Source: Massilia sp. Se16.2.3 (lineage in GTDB: Bacteria; Pseudomonadota; Gammaproteobacteria; Burkholderiales; Burkholderiaceae_D). Taken from it: 64,000 nt of DNA. The stretch spans positions 186,001 through 250,000 of the forward strand of contig NZ_CP050451.1 of NCBI RefSeq assembly GCF_014171595.1, in the 5' to 3' direction. This document shows positions 54,741 through 64,000 of the stretch, piece by piece. The translations under genes were made by a program, and so were the position numbers. Within the stretch, counting starts at the first letter, position 1. Every line of letters begins with the position of its first letter. Under the pieces are notes generated by a model, which saw nothing but the letters and a program-made list of their open reading frames with translations, did not search any database and had not been told where the DNA came from.

Positions 54741-55983
54741 TCAAAACCCCGCCGGCAAACCGATATCCCGCTCGCGCATCACGCCGCCATTCACCACCGC
54801 CTGGCAGGGATTGAAGCCGATCGCGTAGGCCAGCTCGGCCGGACGGGCAATGTCCCATAAAGCGAAATCGGCGCGCTTGCCCACTTCCAGGGTGCCGACC
54901 TCCGCCTGCAGCCCGAGCGCGCGCGCCGCGTGCACAGTGGTACCAAGCAGCGCCTCGCGCGGCGTCAGGCGCCACAGGGTACAAGCCAGGTTCATCGCCA
55001 GCAGGAGCGAAGTCATCGGCGAGGTACCCGGGTTGCAGTCGGTCGACACGGCCAGCGGTACGCCCGCCTCGCGCAGCGCGCCGATCGGCGGCACTTTGCT
55101 CTCGCGGAGAAAATAATAGGCGCCGGGCAGCAGCACGGCGACCGTGCCGGCGGCCGCCATGGCCTGGACGCCGGCCGCCGTCAGGTGTTCCGGTGGTCGG
55201 CCGAGAGCCCGCGGTAGCGCGCCACCAATTCGGCCCCGCGCTGTTCTGACAGTTGTTCGGCATGCAGTTTCACGGGCAGCCCGAGGCGTTTCGCCGCGGC
55301 GAACACACGCTCGGTCTGGTCATAACTGAAGCCGATGCGCTCGCAGAAGGCGTCGACCGCGTCGACCAGGCCCTCCTTGACCAGCAGCGGCAGCATGCGC
55401 TCGGCGACCTCGGCGATGTAGTCATCGGCACGCTCGGCAAACTCCGGCGGCAACGCGTGTGCGCCGAGGAAGGTGGTACGCACGCGCACCGGCAGCAGTT
55501 CGCCGATGCGGCGGGCGGCGCGCAGCATGTTCGCTTCACCCAGCATGTTCAGGCCGTAGCCGGACTTGATTTCGAGCGTGGTGACGCCCTCGGCCAGCAA
55601 TTGCGAGACACGCGGCGCGCTCTGGCGCAGCAGGTCTTCCACGGTGGCGGCACGGGTGGCACGCACGGTCGACATGATGCCGCCGCCCTTTGCGGCGATG
55701 TCCTCGTAGCTGGCGCCTTCGAGGCGCGCTTCCCCTCCTCGCTGCGGTTGCCCGCGTGGACGATATGGGTGTGGCAGTCGATCAGGCCGGGTGTCAGCCA
55801 GGCGCCGTCGCAGTCGTGGATGACGGCGGCGCGCGGGGCATCGCGGCGTGCGCCCAGCCAGGCGATGCGCCCGTGGTGCACGGCAATGGCGCCGTCCTTG
55901 ATCTCGCCGTAGCCCTCGACCATCGTGGCCAGGTTCACGTTCGCAAACAGGGCGTCGAAACGCGGGCCATGGCGCTCACTCAT
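54741..55983 (-). CDS. hutI: imidazolonepropionase HutI (frame broken twice as read)
   Basis: HutI hydrolyses imidazolone propionate to N-formimidoyl-glutamate. The frames together give the whole amidohydrolase: [18 protein letters not shown] (metal-binding His-x-His), [50 protein letters not shown] and [20 protein letters not shown]. Breaks occur at 55732-55735 (one base lost in a short run) and at 55190-55193, where CCGG should be CCAGG on the plus strand, restoring [12 protein letters not shown]. Repaired length is about 414 residues. It is the last clear gene of the hut operon and starts eight bases inside hutD. Confidence 0.93.
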
Positions 55984-56581
55984 AGTCTTCTTCCTCGTCC
56001 TCGTTGTAGTAGAAAATGTCGACAATGAAAATGGTCGCCTGGCTCGTTTCCAGCGACCAGACGGTGCCCGGGTCGAACATCACGGCGTCGTAGCGCACCA
56101 TGTTGATGCGTTCGGTGTCGCTGGCGATCTCCAGGGTCTCGCCCTCGGCCAGGAACAGGACGGTCAGGTCGGCGCGCGCGACGAAGCGCGATGTGCCGGC
56201 CAGGCGGCGCCGTCCGAACTGATGGTAGCAGCGGTCGCTGCGCGTCATGACGTTGAAGTCGGTGGTGGGGCCGCGATTGAGCTTGGCCACGACATCGGAG
56301 TCGCCATCGAAGGCCAGCACCGGGCCGCTCTCGCACAGGATGACGCGCTCGCTGCCGTCGATGTCGAGCGTCATGCCGTTGCCGTCCACCAGCGCCAGCG
56401 TGCGGTCCACGCCCGGAAAGCGCGAGAACGGGCCATCCTCGGCGATGGTGGCGAGGCTGACGCGCCAGTCGAAGTCGTCGAAGCCGGCCTCGGGCGGACC
56501 GATGGCAATGGTGGTGGTGCTGCCGCCGCCATTCTTCCACGGCACCGCCGACAGCCCGGCAAACGGAATCAGGATGTTCAT
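55976..56581 (-). CDS. hutD: HutD-family protein
   Basis: A 201-residue cupin-like double-stranded beta-helix protein. The family signature is the N-terminal [50 protein letters not shown]. In Pseudomonas HutD is thought to limit histidine catabolism by binding formyl-glutamate or an intermediate; it is not an enzyme of the route. The C-terminus ends in an acidic stretch ([10 protein letters not shown]). It overlaps hutF by four bases (ATGA) and hutI by eight. Confidence 0.92.
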   Translation of the reverse strand: MNILIPFAGLSAVPWKNGGGSTTTIAIGPPEAGFDDFDWRVSLATIAEDGPFSRFPGVDRTLALVDGNGMTLDIDGSERVILCESGPVLAFDGDSDVVAKLNRGPTTDFNVMTRSDRCYHQFGRRRLAGTSRFVARADLTVLFLAEGETLEIASDTERINMVRYDAVMFDPGTVWSLETSQATIFIVDIFYYNEDEEEDYE

Positions 56582-57945
56582 GCTCTCACCTCGCGCAGCT
56601 GGTTGATGGCTTCCCGGTAGCGGCGTGCAATGGCCTCCTGCGCCATGTGGCGCCCGCCCTGCACCACCCAGCGCCCGCCGGCCAGCACGTCGCGCACCGG
56701 GTTGTCGTTGCCACAGAAGACCAGGCGGCCGAGCACGTCGGTCTCGAGCGCACCCTCCAGGTTCGGATGCGTGCTGTCGAGCACGAGCAGATCGGCACGC
56801 CGGCCCGGCGCCAGGGCGCCCACTGGCCGCCCGGATGCCTGGGCACCGCCGGATAGCGCATCCTGCCACAGGTTTTCGCCCACGTGGCGCCGCGCCGGGC
56901 TGGCGACGATATTCCGGCGCTGCCCCACCAGGCGCTGGCCATATTCGAGCCAGCGCAATTCCTCGACCGGGCTCTGCGACACGTGGCTGTCGCTGCCGAT
57001 GCCCCAGCGCCCGCCGGCGGCCAGGTAGTCGGACAGGGGGAACAGGCCGTCGCCCAGGTTCGCCTCGGTGGTCGGACAGAGTCCGGCAACGGCGCCGCTG
57101 GCGGCCAGCTGCGCCACTTCCGCTTCGTTCAAATGCGTCGCATGCACCAGGCACCAGCGCGCATCGACCGCGATCGCGTCGAACAGGTATTCCACCGGGC
57201 GCCGGCTTGAGAATTCCGGGCTCTGGCGCACTTCGCCCTGCTGTTCCGCGATATGGATGTGCAGCGGGCGTCCGGCGGGCAGGCTGGCGGCCAGTTCGCG
57301 GATCTGCTCGATGCCGGCCGCGCGCAAGGAATGCGGCGCCGCGCCCACTTCGAGCTGGCCGCCCCGCAGCGGCGCCAACGCCTCGACGATACCGAGCACG
57401 GAGTCGACATCGCTGCGGAAGCGCCCCTGCTCCGGTTTCAGGGGCTGGGCGCCGAAGCCGCTGTGACTGTAGAGCACCGGCAACATCGTCAGCCCGATGC
57501 CGGACTGCTGGCCGGCCGCCACCACGCGTTCGGCCATTTCGGCGGGACGGGCATAGGCCTTGCCCGCCGGGTCGCGGTGGATATAGTGGAATTCGCACAG
57601 CGCCGTGTAGCCATGGCGCAGGCATTCGGAGAACAGCTGGGTCGCGATCGCTTCCAGCTGCTCGGGCGTGATGCTGGCGCCGAAGCGGTACATCAAATCG
57701 CGCCAGGTCCAGAAACTGTCCGGGCCATCGCCCGCCTGTTCGGTCAGCCCGCCCAGGGCGCGCTGGAAAGCGTGCGAATGCAGGTTGACCATGCCCGGCA
57801 CGACGTAGTCGGCGCGCGCCACGCCGATCGGTGGACGCGCATGGGCTTCGACCTTGGTGAGGTTGCCGCGCCCGTCCCATTCGATCAGCACGTCGCCGTG
57901 CCAGCCTTCCGGCAGGAGCGCATGGCGCGCGAACAGGGCGTTCAT
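56578..57945 (-). CDS. hutF: formimidoylglutamate deiminase HutF
   Basis: HutF removes ammonia from N-formimidoyl-glutamate to give N-formyl-glutamate, the branch that needs HutG next. The 455-residue amidohydrolase has the zinc site VNLHSHAFQRALGGL near residue 55, LCEFHYIHRDPAG near 118, RPLHIHIAEQ near 226 and the metal Asp in WGIGSDSHVSQSP near 316. I use the ATG at 57945 (MNALFARHALLPEGW), which overlaps the hutG stop (ATGA). The presence of hutF shows that the organism uses the five-step route rather than direct formiminoglutamase. Confidence 0.95.
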   Translation of the reverse strand: MNALFARHALLPEGWHGDVLIEWDGRGNLTKVEAHARPPIGVARADYVVPGMVNLHSHAFQRALGGLTEQAGDGPDSFWTWRDLMYRFGASITPEQLEAIATQLFSECLRHGYTALCEFHYIHRDPAGKAYARPAEMAERVVAAGQQSGIGLTMLPVLYSHSGFGAQPLKPEQGRFRSDVDSVLGIVEALAPLRGGQLEVGAAPHSLRAAGIEQIRELAASLPAGRPLHIHIAEQQGEVRQSPEFSSRRPVEYLFDAIAVDARWCLVHATHLNEAEVAQLAASGAVAGLCPTTEANLGDGLFPLSDYLAAGGRWGIGSDSHVSQSPVEELRWLEYGQRLVGQRRNIVASPARRHVGENLWQDALSGGAQASGRPVGALAPGRRADLLVLDSTHPNLEGALETDVLGRLVFCGNDNPVRDVLAGGRWVVQGGRHMAQEAIARRYREAINQLREVRA

Positions 57946-58730
57946 GCGCGCACCCAGGCCAGCGCGGCGCCCATCATGTCGGCCAGCAGCGGCTGCACCT
58001 CGGCGGCGATCTCGGGGCGGTAGGCAAACGGCGGCGCCTCGTCCATGTACAGGCACTGGCACATCTCGAGCTGGATCGCATGCACGCCTTCCTGCGGCTG
58101 GCCGTAGAAACGGGTGATGTGGCCGCCCTTGAAACGGCCGTTCACCGCCATGCTGAAGCGGTCCTGGGCGCGCGCCACGCCAACGACCGCCCGTTCCAGG
58201 CCAGGGTCGCAGGACTTGCCTTCGGCGGTGCCGAAGTTCAGGTCGGGCAGGCGGCCTTCGAAGAAGCGCGGTACCTGGGAGGCGATGGAGTGCGCGTCCC
58301 ACAGCACCACGCGCCCATGCAGCGCCAGCAGGCGCGCCAGTTCCGCGCGCAGTTGATTGTGATACGGGCGCCAGTAGCGTTCGAGCCGGCGTTTGACTTC
58401 CGCCTCGTCCGGCAGGCGCCCTTCCTGGTACAGGCTGTCGCGCCCAAAGGTGTCCACTGGACACAGGCCCGTGGTGTCCATGCCCGGATACAGGTTCGTA
58501 TTCTCGGGCGGGCGGTTCAGGTCGATGACATAGCGCGACCAGCGCGCCGCCAGCGTCGAGATGCCGAGGCGCTCGGCCGATTCGTAGAGCTCGGCCAGGT
58601 GCCAGTCGGTATCGGCCTTTGCCAGCGCGCAGGGCGCCATCGTTGCGGCGATGTCGTCGGGAATATCGGTGCCCACATGGGGCATCGACAACAGCATCGG
58701 GGCGCTACCCGCCTTGAACCGGAAATCCAT
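57942..58730 (-). CDS. hutG: N-formylglutamate deformylase HutG
   Basis: HutG hydrolyses N-formyl-glutamate to glutamate and formate, the last step of the five-step route. The 262-residue protein carries the FGase motifs LSMPHVGTDIPDDIA, DTDWHLAELY, VIDLNRPPENTNLYPG, VLWDAHSIASQVPRFFEGRLPDLNFGT and GHITRFYGQPQEGVHAIQLEMCQ. It follows hutH by 24 bases. Confidence 0.95.
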   Translation of the reverse strand: MDFRFKAGSAPMLLSMPHVGTDIPDDIAATMAPCALAKADTDWHLAELYESAERLGISTLAARWSRYVIDLNRPPENTNLYPGMDTTGLCPVDTFGRDSLYQEGRLPDEAEVKRRLERYWRPYHNQLRAELARLLALHGRVVLWDAHSIASQVPRFFEGRLPDLNFGTAEGKSCDPGLERAVVGVARAQDRFSMAVNGRFKGGHITRFYGQPQEGVHAIQLEMCQCLYMDEAPPFAYRPEIAAEVQPLLADMMGAALAWVRA

Positions 58731-58754
58731 CGCGACTCCTGTGCCTGGGTTGAA

Positions 58755-60304
58755 TTAAGGGTGTAAAACCGTGAACAGTTCCTTGCACGAGGCCGACAAC
58801 TCGCCTTTGATCACCATCTGGCGTGCCGCTTCGATATCCGGAGCGAAGAAGCGGTCGGCGTCGAACGGCGGCACGCGCGTACGCAACTGGGCGTGCACGT
58901 GCTCGAGGTGCCCGGAACTGCGCAAGGGGCGGTGGAACTCGATGCCCTGGCCGGCCGCCAGCAGTTCGATCCCGACAATGACGGCCGTATTGTGCGCCAT
59001 CTGGTCGAGCCGGCGCGCGGCGAAGGTGGCCATGCTGACGTGGTCTTCCTGGTTGGCCGAGGTCGGCAAGCTGTCGACGCTGGCCGGATGCGCCAGCGAC
59101 TTGTTTTCCGATGCCAGCGCCGCCGCCGTCACGTGGGCGATCATGAAGCCGGAGTTCAGGCCCGGTTCGCGCACCAGGAAGGCCGGCAGGCCGGACAGGT
59201 TCGCATCGATCAAGAGAGCGATGCGGCGTTCGGACAGCGCGCCGATTTCGGCAATCGCCAGCGCCAGCGTGTCGGCGGCGAAGGCGACCGGCTCGGCGTG
59301 GAAGTTACCGCCCGAGACGATCGCGCCATCGTCGGGGAAGAGCAATGGATTGTCGGTGACGGCATTCGCCTCGATCAGCAGGGTGCGGCTGGCGTTCGCC
59401 ACCAGGTCCATCACGGCGCCCATCACCTGCGGCTGGCAGCGCAGGCTGTAGGGGTCCTGCACGCGCTCGTCGCCGACCAGGTGCGAAGCGCGGATCGCGC
59501 TGCCCGCCACCAGTTCGCGGTAGATGGCGGCAGCGGCGATCTGGCCCGGCTGGCCGCGCACGGCGTGGATGCGCGCGTCGAAGGGCGCATCGCTGCCGCG
59601 TGCAGCGTCGACCGACAAGGCGCCGGTGACCATTGCCGCTTCCACCAGGCGTTCGGCCATGAACAGGCCGTGCAGGGCCAGCGCGGTCGATACCGGGTGC
59701 CGTTGATCAGGGCCAGGCCCTCTTTCGCCGCCAGCGACACGGGTTGGATGCCAGCGGCGTCCAGCGCCGCGGCGGCATCCATGATACGGCCGTCGACGCG
59801 GACCGGGCCCACGCCCAGCATGGCCAGCGTCATGTGCGCCAGCGGCGCCAGGTCGCCCGAGGCGCCGACCGATCCCTGGCAAGGAATGGCAGGCATGATG
59901 CCGGCGTTGTACATCGCGATCAGGGTATCGATGATCAAGGGACGCACGCCCGAGTAGCCGCGCGCCAGGCTGCCGATTTTCGTCAGCAGGATCAGGCGCA
60001 CCACCGGGTCGGCGATCAGCTCGCCGGTGCCGACCGCGTGCGACAGGATCAGGTTGCGCTGCAGCTGCTCCAATTGATCGTTCGGGATATGGGCCTTGGC
60101 CAGGATGCCGAAGCCGGTGTTGATACCGTAGGCCGGGTCACCCTTGGCGACGATGGTTTTCACCAGTTCGTTCGAGGCCGCGATCGGGGCGGCGGCTTCC
60201 GGCGCCAGCGCGATCGGGAAGTGGCCGGCCCAGGCCGCGCGCAGGTCGGCCAGCGTCAGGGCGCCGGGTTGCAGGGTCCAGCTGTGCTGCGATGCGTTCT
60301 TCAT
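58755..60304 (-). CDS. hutH: histidine ammonia-lyase HutH (frame broken once as read)
   Basis: HutH removes ammonia from histidine to give urocanate. The first 200 residues include [11 protein letters not shown] and the MIO cofactor tripeptide Ala148-Ser149-Gly150 in [15 protein letters not shown]. The frame then fails at LINGT: minus-strand ACCCGGTA should be ACCCAGGTA, giving the conserved [15 protein letters not shown], so one base of a CCAGG (CCTGG on plus, at 59693-59696) is missing. The rest ([15 protein letters not shown] and [10 protein letters not shown]) is intact. Repaired length is about 516 residues. It is the second gene of the operon. Confidence 0.95.
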
Positions 60305-60340
60305 TGGTGCAATGCCTTTGTACTGTGTACTTTTATACGA

Positions 60341-62053
60341 TTACTTGATCATCGGGAGATTCAGGCCGGTGCGCTTGGCACAGGCGATGGCGGATTCGTA
60401 GCCGGCGTCGGCATGGCGCATCACACCCGAGCCGCTGTCGTTCACCAGCACGCGCGCCAGGCGCTGCGCCGCCGCTTCCGTGCCGTCGGCAACGATGACG
60501 ACGCCGGAGTGCTGCGAGTAGCCCATGCCGACGCCGCCGCCATGGTGCAGCGAGACCCAGGTGGCGCCGCCGGCGGTATTGAGCAGTGCGTTGAGCAGCG
60601 GCCAGTCCGACACCGCGTCGGTACCGTCACGCATGCTCTCGGTTTCGCGGTTCGGGCTGGCGACCGAGCCGGTATCGAGGTGGTCGCGCCCGATGACGAC
60701 CGGCGCCTTCAGTTCGCCCGTGCGCACCATCTCGTTGAAGGCCAGGCCGGCCAGGTGGCGTTCGCCCAGCCCCAGCCAGCAGATGCGTGCCGGCAGGCCC
60801 TGGAAGGCGATGCGCTCGCGCGCCATGTCGAGCCAGCGGTGCACCTGTTTGTGCTGCGGGAACAGCTCCTTGATCTTGGCATCGGTTTTATAGATGTCTT
60901 CCGGGTCGCCCGACAGCGCCACCCAGCGGAAGGGCCCGCGCCCTTCGCAAAACTGCGGGCGGATGTACGCTGGCACGAAGCCGGGGAAGTCGAAGGCGTT
61001 CTGCACGCCCTCGTCGAACGCGACCTGGCGGATGTTGTTGCCGTAGTCGACCGCGTGGCTGCCCAGCGCCTTGAAGTCGAGGATGGCCTGCACGTGGACC
61101 GCGCAGGATTTGGCGGCCGCCGCTTTCAGGCGCGCGTGCTGCGACGGGTCGGCTTGCGCGGCCTTCCACTCCTGCACGCTCCAGCCGCTCGGCAGGTAGC
61201 CGTGGATCAGGTCGTGCGCCGAGGTCTGGTCGGTGACGAGGTCCGGCACCAGGCCGCCGGCACGGGCGCGGCGCACCAGTTCCGGCAGCAGGTCGGCGGC
61301 ATTGCCGAGCAGGCCGATGGAGACGGCTTCGCGCTTGCCCGTATGTTCCTTGATGAGGGCCAGGGCCTCGTCGATATCCTTCGCCTGCTTGTCGAGATAG
61401 CGGGTGCGCAGGCGGAAATCGATACTGCTCTGCTGGCACTCGATATTGAGCGACACGGCGCCGGCGAAGGTGGCTGCCAGCGGCTGCGCGCCGCCCATGC
61501 CGCCCAGGCCGGCGGTGAGGATCCAGCGTCCGGCCATGTCGCCGCCGAAATGCTGGCGACCGGCTTCGGCAAAGGTTTCGTAGGTGCCCTGCACGATGCC
61601 CTGGGTGCCGATATAGATCCAGCTGCCGGCCGTCATCTGGCCGTACATGAACAGGCCTTTGCGGTCGAGCTCGTTGAAATGCTCCCAGTTCGCCCATTTC
61701 GGCACCAGGTTCGAGTTCGCCAGCAGCACGCGCGGGGCGTCTTCGTGGGTCTGGAACACGCCGACGGGTTTGCCGGACTGGATCAGGAGGGTCTGGTCGT
61801 TTTCCAGTTCGCGCAGCGAAGCGAGGATCTGGTCATAGCACTCCCAGTTGCGCGCGGCGCGGCCGATGCCGCCATAGACCACCAGGCGCTGCGGATCCTC
61901 GGCCACCTCGGCATCGAGGTTGTTCTGCAACATGCGGTAAGCGGCTTCGGTCAGCCAGCTCTTGCAGGACAACTCGGTGCCGCGCGGGGCACGGATGGTG
62001 CGCGAAGGGTCGAAGCGCGGGTCGACGTCGACGCGGGGCGATTCTTGGGTCAT
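60341..62053 (-). CDS. hutU: urocanate hydratase HutU
   Basis: HutU adds water to urocanate, giving imidazolone propionate, with tightly bound NAD as an electrophile. The 570-residue protein matches the family throughout: [17 protein letters not shown], the Rossmann loop [31 protein letters not shown], the conserved SWLTEAAY start region and [20 protein letters not shown] at the C-terminus. I use the ATG at 62053 ([13 protein letters not shown]) after CAGGAGCTGCC. It is the first gene of the hut operon; a HutC-like operator is 36 bases upstream. Confidence 0.96.
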   Translation of the reverse strand: MTQESPRVDVDPRFDPSRTIRAPRGTELSCKSWLTEAAYRMLQNNLDAEVAEDPQRLVVYGGIGRAARNWECYDQILASLRELENDQTLLIQSGKPVGVFQTHEDAPRVLLANSNLVPKWANWEHFNELDRKGLFMYGQMTAGSWIYIGTQGIVQGTYETFAEAGRQHFGGDMAGRWILTAGLGGMGGAQPLAATFAGAVSLNIECQQSSIDFRLRTRYLDKQAKDIDEALALIKEHTGKREAVSIGLLGNAADLLPELVRRARAGGLVPDLVTDQTSAHDLIHGYLPSGWSVQEWKAAQADPSQHARLKAAAAKSCAVHVQAILDFKALGSHAVDYGNNIRQVAFDEGVQNAFDFPGFVPAYIRPQFCEGRGPFRWVALSGDPEDIYKTDAKIKELFPQHKQVHRWLDMARERIAFQGLPARICWLGLGERHLAGLAFNEMVRTGELKAPVVIGRDHLDTGSVASPNRETESMRDGTDAVSDWPLLNALLNTAGGATWVSLHHGGGVGMGYSQHSGVVIVADGTEAAAQRLARVLVNDSGSGVMRHADAGYESAIACAKRTGLNLPMIK

Positions 62054-62088
62054 GGCAGCTCCTGGATTTGGGATTCCGTAGAGTCTAG

Positions 62089-62102
62089 GTTGTCTATACA
62101 AC
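62089..62102 (-). promoter_or_regulatory. candidate HutC operator upstream of hutU
   Basis: On the minus strand the site reads GTTGTATAGACAAC, a near-perfect palindrome. It contains TTGTATAGACAA, the core of the Klebsiella HutC operator as I remember it. It lies 36-49 bases upstream of the hutU ATG, where a repressor bound to it would block the operon until urocanate appears. No hutC gene is in the window, so the repressor must be encoded elsewhere. Confidence 0.7.
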
Positions 62103-62131
62103 AGCGTCAATCCATATTGTCGCCACGCTTT

Positions 62132-62156
62132 CGTAGGGTGGGCTCTCGAGCCCACG
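62132..62156 (-). repeat. dispersed palindromic repeat, copy G
   Basis: CGTAGGGTGGGCTCTCGAGC followed by CCACG, the family core in the inverted orientation. It lies about 80 bases upstream of hutU, just beyond the HutC-like site. Confidence 0.85.
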
Positions 62157-62250
62157 CTGTCGTACTGTCGCGAGACGATAAAGCGGTGCATAACAAATAG
62201 GCGTGCGCACCAGGTTTTGCATGCATTTCGACTGGCATATGCCCTACCGC

Positions 62251-62274
62251 GTGGGCTCAAGAGCCCACCCTACG
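62251..62274 (+). repeat. dispersed palindromic repeat, copy H
   Basis: GTGGGCTCAAGAGCCCAC followed by CCTACG, identical to copies A and C. It lies 12 bases after the end of the amidohydrolase gene and is inverted relative to copy G, about 95 bases away, so the gap carries a facing pair. Confidence 0.85.
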
Positions 62275-62286
62275 TTCTCCGTGCTC

Positions 62287-63951
62287 TTACTTCTGATACA
62301 CCGCCTTGCCGCCCACCCAGGTCTGCAGCACCTGCGTCTTGTAGATATCGTAGGTCGACACCTTGAACAAGTCCTGGTCGACGACGATGAAGTCGGCCCA
62401 CTTGCCCGCCTCGAGCGAGCCTAAGCTGTCTTCGGCGTGTCCCGCATAGGCTGCGTCAAGCGTGAAGCAGCGGAAGGCTTCCTTCAGCGACATCGCCTGG
62501 TTCGGGTACCAGCCGGCAATCGGCTGGCCCGAGGCGTCCTGGCGCGTCACCGCGGCGTGGATGCCGAAGAAGGGGTTCGGCGACTCCACCGGGAAGTCCG
62601 ATCCGCAGGCGATGCGCGAACCCTGGTGCAGGAAGCTGCGCCAGGCGTAGGCGCCCTTGATGCGCTCGGGGCCGACGCGGGTTTCGGCCATGTTTTTGTC
62701 CGACGTCGCGTGGGTCGGCTGCATCGACGGGATGATGCCAAGCGCCCTGAAGCGCTTGATGTCGTCCTGGGTCACCACCTGGGCATGCTCGATGCGGTGG
62801 CGCTGCGCCGCGCTTTTCGTGGCGGCCAGTTCCTTCTGGTAGATGTCGAGGATCTGGTGGTTGCCGGCGTCGCCGATGGCGTGCACGTTGACCTGGTAGC
62901 CGCGCGCCATCGCCTTCTTCATCATCGCGTCCATCTCGGCCGTCTTGTAGAACAGCAGGCCGTGCGAATGCGGCTCGTCGGAATACGGCTTGATCAGGGC
63001 AGCACCGCGGCTGCCCAGGGCACCGTCCGAGTACAGCTTGACGGCGCGCAGCGCGTACATGTCCTTGCCGTAGGTTTTGAGCGGGCCGTTCTTCGCCAGT
63101 TCATCGAAATCCTTCTGGGTGCCACCGATCATGCCGTAGATGCGCGCGGTCAGCTTGCCCTGGTCGGCGTAGGCCCGGTACAGGCGGTCTTCGAACACGC
63201 CCAGGCCGGCATCGTGGGTGCTGGTAACGCCGACTTTCGCCAGCGCGCCGAGCGCGGTATCGAGCGCCAGGCGGCCCTCTTCCTCGGTCTGGGGCGGCAG
63301 CACTTTCGTCACCAGTTCCTGCGCGGCGTCGACCAGCACGCCGGTGGCTTTGCCATTCGCATCGCGCATGATCTTGCCGCCGGCCGGGTCGGGCGTTTTG
63401 TCGGTGATGCCGGCCGCCGCCAGTGCGCGGCTGTTGGCCCATCCGGCATGGCCGTCGACGCGTTCGAACCAGACCGGCTTGTCGGCCACGACTGGGTCGA
63501 GGTCGGCGGCGGTCGGGAAGCGGCCCAGCTTCCAGTTTTCCTGGTTCCAGCCGCGTCCGCGCAGCCAGGCGTGGTTCGGATGGGCGCGGGCGTATTCGCC
63601 GATCGACGTCAAGGCAGCTTGCAGCGAGGTGGTCTGCGACAGGTCGAGCTGGGTCAGCATCTGACCGAGGCCGAACACGTGGCCGTGGGCATCGATCAGG
63701 CCCGGCAGCACCGTCTTGCCCTGCAGGTCCACCTGGCGTGCATTCGGCGCCCTGGCACGCACCTCGGCGGCACTGCCGACGGCCGTGATCTTGCCCTGGT
63801 CGTCGAAGGCCAGTGCCGCGAACTGCACCAGGTCACCCTTGGCATTGAGCGTGTATCCGTTGGCGTTGACGACTACCGTATCGGCGTGGCTGCTGGACGC
63901 GGCAAGTGCGGCAAGGACGAACATCGAACACTGCTTCAGGGTGGGGCGCAT
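62287..63951 (-). CDS. exported amidohydrolase (amidohydro_3/YtcJ family)
   Basis: A 554-residue metal-dependent hydrolase with a signal peptide (MRPTLKQCSMFVLAALAASSSHA). The metal site is LPGLIDAHGHVFGLG near residue 87 with the His-x-His pair. Later motifs are RIYGMIGGT, VKLYSDGALGSRGAAL (the carboxylated-Lys position), VNVHAIGDAGNHQILD, RIEHAQVV, PSMQPTHATSD and ACGSDFPVESPNPFFGIHAAVTR. This is the YtcJ-like branch, whose natural substrates are largely unknown. It is secreted to the periplasm and lies 233 bases upstream of hutU on the same strand, but two palindromic repeats and an operator lie between, so it is not clearly part of the hut operon. Confidence 0.9.
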   Translation of the reverse strand: MRPTLKQCSMFVLAALAASSSHADTVVVNANGYTLNAKGDLVQFAALAFDDQGKITAVGSAAEVRARAPNARQVDLQGKTVLPGLIDAHGHVFGLGQMLTQLDLSQTTSLQAALTSIGEYARAHPNHAWLRGRGWNQENWKLGRFPTAADLDPVVADKPVWFERVDGHAGWANSRALAAAGITDKTPDPAGGKIMRDANGKATGVLVDAAQELVTKVLPPQTEEEGRLALDTALGALAKVGVTSTHDAGLGVFEDRLYRAYADQGKLTARIYGMIGGTQKDFDELAKNGPLKTYGKDMYALRAVKLYSDGALGSRGAALIKPYSDEPHSHGLLFYKTAEMDAMMKKAMARGYQVNVHAIGDAGNHQILDIYQKELAATKSAAQRHRIEHAQVVTQDDIKRFRALGIIPSMQPTHATSDKNMAETRVGPERIKGAYAWRSFLHQGSRIACGSDFPVESPNPFFGIHAAVTRQDASGQPIAGWYPNQAMSLKEAFRCFTLDAAYAGHAEDSLGSLEAGKWADFIVVDQDLFKVSTYDIYKTQVLQTWVGGKAVYQK

Positions 63952-64000
63952 GGACTCTCCATTTTCTTAAATAAATGCAAAACATGAGTGTAGCGAAGTC

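Noticed and set aside
59744..62200. Plus-strand open frame of 818 codons opposite hutH and hutU
   Set aside because: An antisense shadow with unusual composition; the minus-strand hut genes account for the constraint.

Overview
The window looks like part of the chromosome of an Oxalobacteraceae-type betaproteobacterium, most likely close to Massilia/Telluria. This rests on the very high GC content, three proteins with PEP-CTERM sorting tails, a PaaX-linked phenylacetate cluster, a five-step HutF/HutG histidine pathway and a second, C-terminally extended IF-1. The genus is an inference; there is no rRNA or other definitive marker. I found no tRNA, rRNA, CRISPR array, insertion sequence or prophage.

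Layout. 1-3.3 kb: the end of a PEP-CTERM protein, a KTSC-like small protein, a HAD phosphatase, a cupin and a PEP-CTERM zinc protease. 3.2-16.3 kb: a complete-looking paa cluster (paaA-B-C-D-E-G-H-I-K-J-Y-Z on the minus strand, terminator after paaZ) with paaX divergent from it. It converts phenylacetate through phenylacetyl-CoA, its epoxide and oxepin-CoA to acetyl-CoA and succinyl-CoA, but paaF is not in it. 16.5-27.7 kb: a cytosolic-type M14 carboxypeptidase, a tandem-KaiC ATPase overlapping a hybrid histidine kinase, pmbA, yjgA(darP)-mog-esterase, small genes, a PEP-CTERM protein and a CMD-like protein. 27.8-34.4 kb: a class III aminotransferase, a FAH-family protein, a sugar-dehydrogenase-like lipoprotein, an MFS transporter and a KamA-like radical SAM protein. 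34.7-43 kb: a periplasmic Cache protein with a chemoreceptor, a 3-methyladenine glycosylase, an HDOD protein, a transglutaminase-like/TPR lipoprotein, an ArsR-desaturase pair, infA2 and a DNA glycosylase. 43-51.2 kb: an RND efflux operon with a nucleophile-less alpha/beta-hydrolase and a divergent LysR regulator. 51.3-54.5 kb: small membrane proteins, a DMT exporter and a GNAT. 54.7-62.1 kb: the hut operon (hutU-H-G-F-D-I) with a HutC-like operator. 62.3-64 kb: a secreted amidohydrolase.

The most striking signal is technical or epigenetic. Thirteen otherwise well-conserved genes, including paaG, paaH, paaX, hutH and hutI, are broken by about 17 one-base indels. At least four, probably five or six, are the loss of the middle base of a CCWGG site, leaving CCGG. 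Three more are one-base indels directly beside CCWGG. The rest are mostly in short homopolymers. This fits systematic base-calling error at a Dcm-type methylated motif much better than gene decay, so I treat these genes as probably intact in the organism.

A family of palindromic intergenic repeats (core CGTAGGGTGGGC...GCCCACCCTACG) recurs across the window. Two larger, unrelated inverted-repeat elements lie at 29.2 and 53.9 kb.
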